Of a stretch of DNA of 64,000 bases, positions 7,965 to 16,521 are shown piece by piece. The translations under genes were made by a program, and so were the position numbers. Under the pieces are notes generated by a model. The model searched no databases. It was not told where the DNA came from and saw only the letters and a list, made by a program, of their open reading frames with translations. Position 1 is the stretch's first letter. Every line of letters begins with the position of its first letter. Source of the stretch: Desulfarculus baarsii DSM 2075 (GTDB lineage Bacteria; Desulfobacterota; Desulfarculia; Desulfarculales; Desulfarculaceae); assembly GCF_000143965.1 (NCBI RefSeq), contig NC_014365.1, forward strand, positions 3,127,501-3,191,500, given 5' to 3'.

Positions 7965-8774
7965 CTACAATCCCTTTTCCAATTGCCGTGTTGAAAAAAA
8001 CTCCTCCTTTATGTCCTGGCCAAATCTGGTGTTTCTTTGATTGAAAATTGTCTGGTGCATTACTCTGCCATTTCTGGTTGTTTTTGCCTTGGTCTGCGTG
8101 CTAACCCAGACGCCATCTATCTGCTCAATGGTAACATTTTCCAGGTATTTAATCTCTCCGCCCTCTTTGCACCAATTAACCCCCCTCACCACCATGAATA
8201 TGTCTTGCCGCACAAATAGCACTGATTTTTCATAACCATACCTATCTTCCACTTCATCGTTGACTGGCGTCGCCTCAATGAGCCAGCATGATTTTCCCCC
8301 AATATCCATGGTCTTGAGTAATTTATAATTCCATTCGGCAACAACTCTTTTGGTCATGTCCGCATAGGAAAAATCAGATCCCATAAAGGCCGACGATTTA
8401 TCCGAGGATGCGATGCGCTTTACCTTTTTAAGCTCCGGCAGGTATAGCCATTGATCGTCATCACGTTCACCCAAATAATAATCATAGGTCAAGAACCCCG
8501 TGCCTCGCACATCCGCCGGCTCCATGAAAAACATCAACTTAAGCGTATCCTTGCCTTTATCCTTAGAAAACGCTTTCATGCGTCGTATTCTTTTGTGACC
8601 ATTTTTATCAATCAAAATCATTTCCTGATCAGCAGTCATGTTATCGCCATCATCACGAGCATCCACCATCTCCATTATCTGCCTGGCCGTCATGCCAGCT
8701 TCGGCGGAGCATATCAAGCCACCAAACCAGGCAGCCACCATTGTCACAATCAAGCTCATGGCCCATTTTTTCAT
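7965..8774 (-). CDS. Outer-membrane lipoprotein-sorting (LolA-like) protein
   Basis: A 269-residue periplasmic protein with a signal peptide (residues 1-26). The mature part is the LolA-like domain found next to MMPL exporters: an early M-T-A-D-Q-E-M-I-L-I-D strand, R-M-K-A-F-S-K-D-K-G-K-D, T-G-F-L-T-Y-D-Y and the D-D-D-Q-W-L-Y-L-P-E-L-K-K-V-K-R-I motif. These proteins are thought to carry a lipid or lipoprotein-like cargo through the periplasm from the inner-membrane pump. It starts four bases after the MMPL stop and ends one base before the DUF1302 start, so it is in the same operon. Confidence 0.85.
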   Translation of the reverse strand: MKKWAMSLIVTMVAAWFGGLICSAEAGMTARQIMEMVDARDDGDNMTADQEMILIDKNGHKRIRRMKAFSKDKGKDTLKLMFFMEPADVRGTGFLTYDYYLGERDDDQWLYLPELKKVKRIASSDKSSAFMGSDFSYADMTKRVVAEWNYKLLKTMDIGGKSCWLIEATPVNDEVEDRYGYEKSVLFVRQDIFMVVRGVNWCKEGGEIKYLENVTIEQIDGVWVSTQTKAKTTRNGRVMHQTIFNQRNTRFGQDIKEEFFSTRQLEKGL

Positions 8775-8778
8775 TACG

Positions 8779-11223
8779 TTACTCCACCTTCATTTGCGTG
8801 GTGCGATTCATCAGGGTCAAGATTGCCGGAACGGAAAAGAAATCGGCAACCAGCGCCAACATGATTGTCAAACCAGTCAACCAACCAAAGTTGACAACGT
8901 TGCGCATGGAGGCGCAAGTAAATGCCAAAAAACCAATTGTAAGGACAATACTGGTCACAAGCATTGCCCTTCCAGAGGTGTGCAAAGTCTTATTTATCGC
9001 TACCTTTACATCGCCTGTTTCATCATAGTACTTTCGGAATCCGTTCATGAAGTGCACCGTGTCATCCACAGATAGTCCCAAAGCAATGGTGCCTATCATC
9101 ATTGTATAAGTATCCAAAGGCAGTCTCAGCCAATGCATTAAACCTATGACTAATATGACAGGGGAAAGATTGGGTATCATTGCTAAAATTCCCAGACGTA
9201 TCTTTCCAACCATCAATATCATCATAATTGTTATCAAGATTACCGCCGATACATATCCTTCCGCCATTGATTTGCTCGCTGCCGTTACTGTATGTATAAA
9301 AAGGCGCAGGATTCCCGTAGTGCTAATCGTTGCTTTAGTCCCCAGCTTTTCCTGAAAATCATGTTCTATCTTGTTGACTAGCGGAACATAGCGAAACACA
9401 TCAACCCAAGGAACAAGCACCGAAAATCGCCCCACTCTGAAAGCGCTGTCAGTTACTTTTTCCAGGTCGTCCGATCCGGAATTTTCAAATAGCAAAAACT
9501 CCTGAGGGATCAGGTCGCCATTTTCAGGTACCGTGTAAAACTCGGGACGGTTCTCATTCAATGCCTGATGAATTTCCTTCAAAATATCGGCGATTGATGA
9601 CGCTTTGGCTACCTTGATCAGCCCATCGTCGAACTTATCAAACTCCTCCGCAAGCTGGTCTAAGCTTTTCAATATGTATGGATCGTAAAGCCCGTTTTCG
9701 CGCCCAGTGTCCACCAAAACTTCTAACGTAATCGTGCCGCCAAGCACTTCATCTATCTTTTCGGTTGCCTGCCGGCATGGCCAAGATGGATGCAACCATT
9801 TAAGTGTGTCGTGAGAAAATCTAAGTTGCATTGCACTTGCTAATCCCACGACTAACAACGCTACTGTTATCGCTGTTATTGTTTTGGGATACCCAGTTGA
9901 CATATCACTGACCCAGTCCAGGAATCTGCCGAACCTATCCTGAAGAGCTGGCCCACCACGTTTGTTGACAAAACGCACTTTCAACGGCAGCAAAAACAAC
10001 AAGGTTGGCAGCAATACAATCGTATATATCAGGCTGAAAAGCACACCTGCGCCACCGAATATTCCCAGATACGCCACGGGCGCCATTTCAGTAGTGGCAA
10101 AAGAAGCAACCCCTACCGCTGTGGTAAGGCTGGTCATTACCACGGCCAGACCGAAATGGCCCATGGCGTAAACAATCGCCTCGCGTTTATTATTATTTTG
10201 CTCATAGTGGCGATAAATTAGGGAAAGAATGTGCACTGATGCACCCACGCCAACTGCCAGCAAAAATGACGGCAAAATCATGTTTGGAACGGTGAATGCA
10301 ACCCCAAACAACCCCATCATTCCCAGGGTTGATAGGAGACTCAGCACTACCACCAACAATGGTAAAAGCACACCAGTAATGCGATGGAACATCAAATATA
10401 GGCATAATGCTATCGTCGCAATGGCTAACAGCATAAACTTACCCATGTCACCTATCATGGCCTCTTTATGTTTTTTCAAGACCACGGGCGCGCCGGCCAG
10501 ATGTATCCTGAAATCCGGCGATTGATATTTATTGACTATTTTCTCAACAGCGGAAACAACTGCTTCGGCAATGTCATTTTTCGATATGTTTTTTTCTTCC
10601 AAAGACGGCTCGATTGCCTCGCTTTCCTCAAAGCCACTCAGCGCGTCGATCTTATTTGAAGTTACCGCACTTAAGTCAGTTTCCAGGATGATTGTCGTCA
10701 TGCCACCATCGGACGATATGATTCGATTTATGTACAATGGGTTCGCCATGACCCGTTTTTTCAAATCCGCCATTTCGCTTGCATTTTTAGGAAAATTCTC
10801 GAGCAGATCCTCTACTATCAGTTTATCCTCTTCTCCTCGAGTATTTCTGGCATTGACCATTGAGGTAATGTCTGCCAAGTGGGGCACATTATCCTCTAAA
10901 TCAGCATGTAATTCTTTTAATCTTTCCAAAAAGTCTTTATCAAAAACCTCTGGCGGCTCTATTGCCAGGACAATCAACTCATCCCATCCGAATTGGTCCT
11001 TGAACGCTTCATATTCTTCCAAGACGGGATCATCTTTATGAAAAAAACTCTCCGTGCTGGTGTCAACCCGCAGGCCGGGCAGTTGATAGACCAAAAAACC
11101 TGTCGCAAGCCCGGTGATGACCAGTAATAACCAGGCCCTGTTGCAGATTGTCTCGGCGACGAACCTGAACCATGCTTCGATGCGCATCCTCATCAAAAAC
11201 CGCCTTTTTCTCCCTGCCATCAC
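8779..11223 (-). CDS. MMPL/RND family lipid exporter
   Basis: An 814-residue inner-membrane RND-superfamily protein of the MMPL type. It has one N-terminal helix (about 28-50), a large periplasmic domain (to about 245), a block of five to six helices (about 250-420), then the same arrangement repeated (helix about 440, second periplasmic domain, helices about 640-800). Conserved acidic residues occur in the membrane blocks, for example G-L-S-V-D-D-T-V-H-F-M in the second half. Homologues move hydrophobic molecules such as hopanoids and lipids from the inner membrane toward the outer membrane. It sits between marR and the LolA-like gene in one operon; the substrate is unknown. Confidence 0.9.
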   Translation of the reverse strand: MMAGRKRRFLMRMRIEAWFRFVAETICNRAWLLLVITGLATGFLVYQLPGLRVDTSTESFFHKDDPVLEEYEAFKDQFGWDELIVLAIEPPEVFDKDFLERLKELHADLEDNVPHLADITSMVNARNTRGEEDKLIVEDLLENFPKNASEMADLKKRVMANPLYINRIISSDGGMTTIILETDLSAVTSNKIDALSGFEESEAIEPSLEEKNISKNDIAEAVVSAVEKIVNKYQSPDFRIHLAGAPVVLKKHKEAMIGDMGKFMLLAIATIALCLYLMFHRITGVLLPLLVVVLSLLSTLGMMGLFGVAFTVPNMILPSFLLAVGVGASVHILSLIYRHYEQNNNKREAIVYAMGHFGLAVVMTSLTTAVGVASFATTEMAPVAYLGIFGGAGVLFSLIYTIVLLPTLLFLLPLKVRFVNKRGGPALQDRFGRFLDWVSDMSTGYPKTITAITVALLVVGLASAMQLRFSHDTLKWLHPSWPCRQATEKIDEVLGGTITLEVLVDTGRENGLYDPYILKSLDQLAEEFDKFDDGLIKVAKASSIADILKEIHQALNENRPEFYTVPENGDLIPQEFLLFENSGSDDLEKVTDSAFRVGRFSVLVPWVDVFRYVPLVNKIEHDFQEKLGTKATISTTGILRLFIHTVTAASKSMAEGYVSAVILITIMMILMVGKIRLGILAMIPNLSPVILVIGLMHWLRLPLDTYTMMIGTIALGLSVDDTVHFMNGFRKYYDETGDVKVAINKTLHTSGRAMLVTSIVLTIGFLAFTCASMRNVVNFGWLTGLTIMLALVADFFSVPAILTLMNRTTQMKVE

Positions 11224-11236
11224 CAGGGAAAACTCA

Positions 11237-11704
11237 TCATTTCAATTTTTCACCCATCTTTTCAATCTTGCGCAAAAATGCATACACCACGCCAAAATCA
11301 TCTTCACTCATCTCTCTTACATAGGCATAGATATCGATGTTTATCTCTTCGTGATATTTTTCATGCGCGAGATAGGCCGCCTTTCCTTTTTCCGTCAGGA
11401 CCGGCACCATTCTTAGATTATTTTTTGGCCCATAATCTTTGCAAATCAGGTTTTTCTTCTCCAACTTATTCACTACCTGGGACACTGCGCCACGCGTGAT
11501 TCCCGCTCTTCTGGCCAATTCCGACAAATGAGCCCCCGGATTGTCGCCCACCAGCATCACCATATGGATTTCCGATGGGTATAGCAGCTCACTGATGCCA
11601 AAATTTCGGGGCTTCTTCTCGTTTTGCACGGCCATGTTGAACACCCGCAAAATAATCGCGCCAAGCTTGTTCATTCGTTCATTCACCGGCCGCACTCCGT
11701 CCAC
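11237..11704 (-). CDS. MarR-family transcriptional regulator
   Basis: A 155-residue winged-helix regulator. The recognition region is H-L-S-E-L-A-R-R-A-G-I-T-R-G-A-V-S-Q-V-V-N-K-L (about residues 58-80), followed by the wing (L-I-C-K-D-Y-G-P-K-N-N-L-R-M-V) and the dimerisation helices. Family members usually repress their own operon and release DNA on binding a small phenolic or lipid-like ligand. As the first gene of the marR-MMPL-LolA-like-DUF1302 operon (13-base gap) it is the obvious autoregulator. I see no convincing operator palindrome upstream. Confidence 0.88.
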   Translation of the reverse strand: MDGVRPVNERMNKLGAIILRVFNMAVQNEKKPRNFGISELLYPSEIHMVMLVGDNPGAHLSELARRAGITRGAVSQVVNKLEKKNLICKDYGPKNNLRMVPVLTEKGKAAYLAHEKYHEEINIDIYAYVREMSEDDFGVVYAFLRKIEKMGEKLK

Positions 11705-12680
11705 GCTAAGCCCATTGCTCCATGGATGGTCAAAACACTCTTCTTCTGGAATGTATAGTTGCTACCCGCTCTGCGCTATCATCCGGCGAATCATTTTGTC
11801 ATCAGCGGAACGCAACCGGCATGGCACGATTTTGTCTGGTGGTTAGCGGTTTGCAACAGTACGGCAATCTTCGTCTTTTCGCGATTTGCAGGCATGAAAA
11901 CACACCGTCTCTACATGGCTGGACAGCGACGCCTGCGGAGAAGCGGATACCTTTAAAAAATTCCAACGCTCCGCTTATACAGGCTAAAATCGGCCATCTC
12001 CCGAGTGGCCGGCTCCACATAGTCATTCAAAGCGCTTGACCAGCACCGCCGCCATGGCTAAAAAGTCAATGGCCGTCCGTCATATCAGACCGACGATCGT
12101 TCATCGCGCAGTCCGCCCTAGTCGATTTTCCGCCCCGGCCCAATATCACCCGCCGGCTTGCTCCCACGAAAATAACGTCATTCAGGCATGTTGCTTGTCT
12201 TGAAAGTCGGTGTGCCCAGGGCAAGGCTATGGCAATTGGCCGTTGCCGTTAGACGCGATCTTTGCGCGCCAGCAACGAGGCGACGACGGCTAAAAGCAGA
12301 AGCCCCGCATGCCGGGCGGCTCGCGGGGGCGGAAAAAATGCGCGGATGGTTTCATTGCGCCGGAGGAGAGGCTTTTGCCTTGATTTTGGGCCTACTCCCT
12401 CAGCGCCTCGAACACGCCACAACAACACACTCCGCCCGTGGCCGCCGGCGTTCGTGCGTTGGTTGACGCGCCCGTCAAACAGTTATAATATGAACAACGT
12501 CCAAACAATGTGCGTATTTATATTTTACATCGTGATTACAAACAGTTGACCAAAGCCAGCCCATCATTGCCCGATGGAGGCCGATCGGTCAATTCATCTC
12601 ATGACGCGCGGAGCCACGGTTCAGGGAGCGTCAAACGCTTGCAAATATTTCACCCGCACGATCTCTAGGGGATAGCTTCG
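11705..12680. other. Divergent intergenic region without a recognised gene
   Basis: 976 bases between the marR operon and the diaphorase genes. Short open frames here (for example 11722-12039 and 12188-12466) have no ribosome binding site or recognisable protein features and look like chance. The right end holds the diaphorase promoter (12463-12489) and a leader of about 190 bases. I see no tRNA, hairpin terminator or repeat array. Confidence 0.6.
12463..12489 (+). promoter_or_regulatory. Sigma70-type promoter for the diaphorase operon
   Basis: TTGACG (12463-12468) and a perfect TATAAT (12484-12489) with a 15-base spacer, short but workable, pointing at the gene starting at 12681. Predicted start of transcription is about 12496, giving a leader of roughly 185 bases. 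Confidence 0.6.
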
Positions 12681-13193
12681 ATGGCTGAAGAATCGCGAAA
12701 CCAGGACGCCAAACCTTGCGCGCCGCAAGTGGATATCGATTATCAAGAGTTGGATGATCTGATATTCCAGCGGTCTGGCGGCGACAAGGAAAATCTGATC
12801 ATGATCCTTCAGGCGATCAGCAAGCGCTACAACTATCTTCCGCTGCCCGCCCTGAGGTATCTGTCGGCCAAGCTTGGCGTCTCGATGAGCGGCATATACG
12901 AAATCGTCACTTTTTACAGCATGTTCTGCCTGGAGCCACGGGGCAGAAACATCATCTCGGTGTGTTTGGGCACGGCCTGTCACGTGCGTGGAGCCGAGCG
13001 GATCAAGCAATCCGTGGAAGACTATCTGGGGATCAAGGCGGGAGAAACCACCGCTGACTTCAAGTTCACCCTGGAAACGGTGCGCTGCATCGGCTGTTGC
13101 AGCCTGGGCCCGGTCGTGGTTATTGACGAAAAATACCACGGCGGCATGACGTCCGACAAGATGCTTAACACGCTGAAAGAAATGGCCAACTGA
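12681..13193 (+). CDS. NuoE/HndA-like [2Fe-2S] diaphorase subunit
   Basis: A 170-residue NuoE-family protein. It has the N-terminal three-helix region (residues about 25-75, with Y-N-Y-L-P and V-S-M-S-G-I-Y-E-I-V-T-F-Y) and a thioredoxin-like [2Fe-2S] domain with ligands Cys95 and Cys100 (C-L-G-T-A-C) and Cys136 and Cys140 (C-I-G-C-C). In NADH-linked hydrogenases and formate dehydrogenases this subunit sits beside the flavoprotein and takes part in NAD(H) electron transfer. It is cytoplasmic. AGGGGA precedes the ATG. The next gene, 23 bases on, encodes the NuoF-like partner. Confidence 0.92.
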   Translation: MAEESRNQDAKPCAPQVDIDYQELDDLIFQRSGGDKENLIMILQAISKRYNYLPLPALRYLSAKLGVSMSGIYEIVTFYSMFCLEPRGRNIISVCLGTACHVRGAERIKQSVEDYLGIKAGETTADFKFTLETVRCIGCCSLGPVVVIDEKYHGGMTSDKMLNTLKEMAN

Positions 13194-13216
13194 ACAGCCT
13201 TCCGGGAGTTTTCCGA

Positions 13217-15133
13217 ATGAATGATTCATATAAAGCGGAAAGTCAGCGGGGTTTCCGCTTGTCGTCCTTGGAGGACTTCAACAAACTGCGCCAGCGTATC
13301 GAAGCCCAGCGCGATCCGGCCAAGGGCGAGATAGTGGTCTGTCACGGCTCTGGCTGCCTGGCCGCCGGCGCGGCCCAGGTCGCCGAAGCCCTGGAGTCGG
13401 CGATAGCCGCCGCCGATTTGGACGTGGCCGTCAGGCCGGTCGTCAAGATCACCGGTTGTCACGGTTTTTGTTCTTGCGGCCCGCTGGTTGTCATCCATCC
13501 CGAAGGTATTTTTTACCAAAAGGTGCAGCCGTCCGACGCCGAAGAGATCGTCCAGGAATCGTTGATCAACGGCCGCCCGGTGACGCGTTTGTTGTACGCC
13601 GATCCGGGGACCAAGGAAAAGTTTGTCCGGGTCGCCGACATCCCGTTTTACAATCTCCAGGAGCGGGTTGTCCTGCGCAACATTGGCCACATCGACCCCA
13701 CCGACATCACCGACGCCATCGCCGCCGGCGGCTACCAGGGCCTGGCCAAGGCGCTGGGTGAAATGACGCCCGCGGAAATAATCGAGGAAGTCAAGTCCTC
13801 GGGCCTGCGCGGCCGAGGCGGCGGCGGTTTTCCCACGGGTTTGAAGTGGCAATCGTGCGCCAAGGCCGAAGGCGAGCCCAAATATGTCATCTGCAACGCC
13901 GACGAGGGCGATCCCGGGGCCTACATGGACCGCAGCATCCTGGAGGGCGACCCCTTCAGCGTGCTGGAGGGCATGACCATCGCGGCTTACGCCGTGGGCG
14001 CGCGCCACGGTTTCGTCTATGTGCGCAACGAATACCCCCTGGCCGTGGTCCGGCTGGTGGGAGCCATCAAGCAAGCCAAACAATATGGCTTGCTGGGCGA
14101 AAACATCCTGGGCCTGGGCTTTGATTTCGACATCAAGATCAGCACCGGGGCCGGCGCTTTTGTCTGTGGCGAATCCACGGCCCTGATGCGTTCGCTCGAG
14201 GGCAAGGTCGGCCGACCCAGGGCCAAGTACATTCACACCGTCGAGCACGGCTACCGCGACAAGCCCTCCAACCTCAACAACGTCGAGACGTTCGCCAACG
14301 TGCCCATGATCATCAAAAACGGCGCCCAGTGGTTCGCCTCCATGGGAACGGCCACCAGCAAGGGCACCAAGGTCTTTTCGCTGGTGGGCAACGTGAAAAA
14401 CACCGGCCTGGTGGAGGTGCCCATGGGCGCCAGCCTACGTCATATCGTCTACGACGTGGGCGGCGGCACCCTTAAAAAAGCATTCAAGGCCGTGCAAAGC
14501 GGCGGCCCGTCCGGCGGGTGCATTCCCGCCAGCATGCTCGACATCCCCGTCGACTATGAAAAGCTGGTCGAGACCGGCGCGATGATGGGCTCGGGCGGCA
14601 TGATCGTCATGGACCAAGACACCTGCATGGTCGACGTGGCCCGCTATTTTCTCGAGTTTTTGCAAGAGGAGTCGTGCGGACAGTGCACGCCCTGTCGCGA
14701 GGGCATCAAGCGCCTGTTGCAGATCCTCACCGACATCTGCCAGGGCCGGGGCCGCGAGGGCGACATCGAGCTGTTGCAGGAGCTATCGGCCACGGTCAAG
14801 GAATTGTCGCTGTGCGGCCTGGGCGGCAGCGCGCCCAACCCGGTGCTCAGCACCATCCGCTATTTCCGCGATGAATACGAAAGCCACATCCGCGACAAAT
14901 TCTGCCCGGCCGGCGTGTGCAAGGAGCTGTTTCAATACGAGATCGACCCCGAGGCCTGCACGGGCTGTCACGCCTGCTGGCGCAAATGCCCCCAGCAGGC
15001 CATCAGTGGCGAGAAGAAAAAGCCCCACGTCATCGACCAGGCCAAATGCATCAAGTGCTCCATTTGCTACGATGCGTGCAAGTTCAACGCCGTCGTGGTC
15101 AAGCCCAACAAGAAACAGGAGCCGCGCCAATGA
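13217..15133 (+). CDS. NuoF/HndC-like NADH-binding flavoprotein with extra ferredoxin domain
   Basis: A 638-residue fusion. Residues 1-115 form a thioredoxin-like [2Fe-2S] domain (C-H-G-S-G-C, then C-H-G-F-C-S-C). The NuoF core (about 140-560) has the FMN/NADH glycine motif G-R-G-G-G-G-F-P-T-G-L-K-W, C-N-A-D-E-G-D-P-G-A-Y-M-D, an SLBB domain and the [4Fe-4S] site E-S-C-G-Q-C-T-P-C-R-E-G. The C-terminus (about 575-630) is a two-cluster ferredoxin (C-T-G-C-H-A-C-W-R-K-C-P and C-I-K-C-S-I-C-Y-D-A-C). This is the architecture of the diaphorase subunit of NADP/NADH-dependent and electron-bifurcating hydrogenases. It overlaps the next gene by four bases (ATGA). Confidence 0.93.
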   Translation: MNDSYKAESQRGFRLSSLEDFNKLRQRIEAQRDPAKGEIVVCHGSGCLAAGAAQVAEALESAIAAADLDVAVRPVVKITGCHGFCSCGPLVVIHPEGIFYQKVQPSDAEEIVQESLINGRPVTRLLYADPGTKEKFVRVADIPFYNLQERVVLRNIGHIDPTDITDAIAAGGYQGLAKALGEMTPAEIIEEVKSSGLRGRGGGGFPTGLKWQSCAKAEGEPKYVICNADEGDPGAYMDRSILEGDPFSVLEGMTIAAYAVGARHGFVYVRNEYPLAVVRLVGAIKQAKQYGLLGENILGLGFDFDIKISTGAGAFVCGESTALMRSLEGKVGRPRAKYIHTVEHGYRDKPSNLNNVETFANVPMIIKNGAQWFASMGTATSKGTKVFSLVGNVKNTGLVEVPMGASLRHIVYDVGGGTLKKAFKAVQSGGPSGGCIPASMLDIPVDYEKLVETGAMMGSGGMIVMDQDTCMVDVARYFLEFLQEESCGQCTPCREGIKRLLQILTDICQGRGREGDIELLQELSATVKELSLCGLGGSAPNPVLSTIRYFRDEYESHIRDKFCPAGVCKELFQYEIDPEACTGCHACWRKCPQQAISGEKKKPHVIDQAKCIKCSICYDACKFNAVVVKPNKKQEPRQ

Positions 15134-15897
15134 TCAACCTGACCATCAATGGCCAAAAAGTCCAGGCCGAGCCCGGCTCGACGCTGTTGCAGGCCGCCGC
15201 GTCCATCGGCGTCAAGATACCCACCCTGTGTCATCACGAGGCCCTGGAGCCGGCCGGCATCTGTCGTTTGTGCACCGTGGAGCTGTTCGACGGCCGGCGC
15301 AAGCGCTTCGTGACCTCGTGCAACCACCCCGTGCGCGAGGGCGTCGAGGTGTGGACCCACTCCGAGGCCGTGCTCAAGCACCGCAAAATGCTCGTGGAGC
15401 TGATCCTGTCCCGTTGCCCGGAAAACGCCTTTGTGCGCGACCTGGCCGCGCAGTACGGCCTGGAGCGCCCGCGCTTTCAGTGCGACCAGGACAACTGCCT
15501 GCTCTGCGGCCTGTGCTGCCGCGTCTGCGAGTTGATGGGCCCCCGGGCCATCACTTTCGCCGGCCGCGGCACCGAAATCGAGGTGACCACGCCTTTCCAC
15601 TGCGTGTCCGACGACTGCCTGGCCTGCGGGGCCTGCGCGGCGGTCTGCCCCACGGGCAACATCGTCATGGAGGACGCCGGCGACGAAATCGTCATGAAGA
15701 TCGGTGGCAAGGAGACCCGGCGCGCGCCCAAGCAAAAGTGCGCCGAATGTGGCCGTCTTTTCGCGCCCAGCGTTTTTCTGGCGGACGTGGGCCGTCGGTT
15801 GCCCGGCGCCGTCCAGCCGGCCGAGGACGCGCCCAAAATCTGCCCCGACTGCGCCCGCCAGGTTTTCGCCCGCAAGATGGCCATGGGCCAAGACTGA
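15130..15897 (+). CDS. HoxU/NuoG-like iron-sulfur subunit
   Basis: A 255-residue protein; the ATG in the ATGA overlap is chosen because it begins the [2Fe-2S] domain directly. Ligands Cys34, Cys45, Cys48 and Cys64 form the plant-type cluster. The usual His-Cys3 cluster motif of NuoG is not visible (only one Cys, in S-R-C-P-E-N). Two [4Fe-4S] motifs follow (N-C-L-L-C-G-L-C-C-R-V-C and C-L-A-C-G-A-C-A-A-V-C-P). An unusual tail has two CxxC pairs (C-A-E-C-G and C-P-D-C-A), a likely zinc- or iron-binding ribbon. It has no catalytic hydrogenase or molybdopterin domain, so it must pass electrons to another protein. Confidence 0.88.
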   Translation: MINLTINGQKVQAEPGSTLLQAAASIGVKIPTLCHHEALEPAGICRLCTVELFDGRRKRFVTSCNHPVREGVEVWTHSEAVLKHRKMLVELILSRCPENAFVRDLAAQYGLERPRFQCDQDNCLLCGLCCRVCELMGPRAITFAGRGTEIEVTTPFHCVSDDCLACGACAAVCPTGNIVMEDAGDEIVMKIGGKETRRAPKQKCAECGRLFAPSVFLADVGRRLPGAVQPAEDAPKICPDCARQVFARKMAMGQD

Positions 15898-15920
15898 GCG
15901 GCCACGGCCGATCGCTGAAC

Positions 15921-15957
15921 AAAAGGCCCCTCCCGCGGCGCGGGAGAGGCCTTTTTC
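15921..15957. terminator. Bidirectional terminator between convergent operons
   Basis: The hairpin with arms GGCCCCTCCCGC and GCGGGAGAGGCC is preceded by AAAA and followed by TTTTT, so it works in both directions. It lies between the rightward diaphorase genes and the leftward molybdopterin enzyme genes. Confidence 0.85.
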
Positions 15958-15981
15958 GTTGAGGCGCGGCCCTAGGCTGGC

Positions 15982-16509
15982 TCAGCCCGTCGCTTTTTCG
16001 CCGAAATACGTGCTTTCGGCCAAGGCCTGGGCAAAGCGCTGACGACGTTTGTCATCGACCTGATTGGCCTCGCCGAACTCCAGGCAGCCGGTCAGGCATT
16101 TGGTGACGCAGGCCGGCTTTAGCCCGGCGTCCAGGCGATCCATGCAATAGTCGCACTTGACGGCCTTGTTGGTCTGGGGATTCCATTGGCAAGCGCCCCA
16201 GGGGCAGGCGGCGATGCAGCTTTTGCAGCCGATGCAACGGGCCTGGTCGATGTAGACGATGCCGTCGGAGGGGCGTTTGATCACCGCGCCCGTGGGGCAG
16301 ACGGCCAGACAACTGGCCTCGGTGCAGTGAAAACAGGGCATGAACACGAACCTGACCCTGGGCAGGCCGCCCACGGCCAGCGGCCCCACGGCGATGTTTT
16401 TGCAGAGGGCCGGCCCCACCGGCAGGCCTTTGTTGGTCTTGCAGTGGACCTCGCAGGCCTGGCAGCCGATGCACATGTCCGAGTCTTGCAGCAGATAATA
16501 TTTGCTCAT
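15982..16509 (-). CDS. 4Fe-4S dicluster electron-transfer subunit (DmsB/HycB type)
   Basis: A 175-residue protein with no signal peptide and four [4Fe-4S] motifs in the DmsB/PsrB/FdhB order: C-I-G-C-Q-A-C-E-V-H-C, C-F-H-C-T-E-A-S-C-L-A-V-C-P, C-I-G-C-K-S-C-I-A-A-C-P, and C-D-Y-C-M-D-R with A-C-V-T-K-C. It is the usual partner of a molybdopterin catalytic subunit, which is encoded 12 bases upstream. No membrane anchor gene (NrfD or cytochrome b type) follows, so the complex is probably cytoplasmic and soluble. Confidence 0.9.
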   Translation of the reverse strand: MSKYYLLQDSDMCIGCQACEVHCKTNKGLPVGPALCKNIAVGPLAVGGLPRVRFVFMPCFHCTEASCLAVCPTGAVIKRPSDGIVYIDQARCIGCKSCIAACPWGACQWNPQTNKAVKCDYCMDRLDAGLKPACVTKCLTGCLEFGEANQVDDKRRQRFAQALAESTYFGEKATG

Positions 16510-16521
16510 TTTCGGGCCTCC

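Noticed and set aside
12236-12254. Possible sigma54 promoter (TGGCA...TTGCC) upstream of the diaphorase genes
   Set aside because: GG to GC spacing is 12 rather than the required 10 bases; a good sigma70 promoter lies at 12463-12489.
12188-12466. 92-codon open frame in the intergenic region
   Set aside because: Ala/Arg-rich, no RBS, no similarity pattern; overlaps other equally poor frames.
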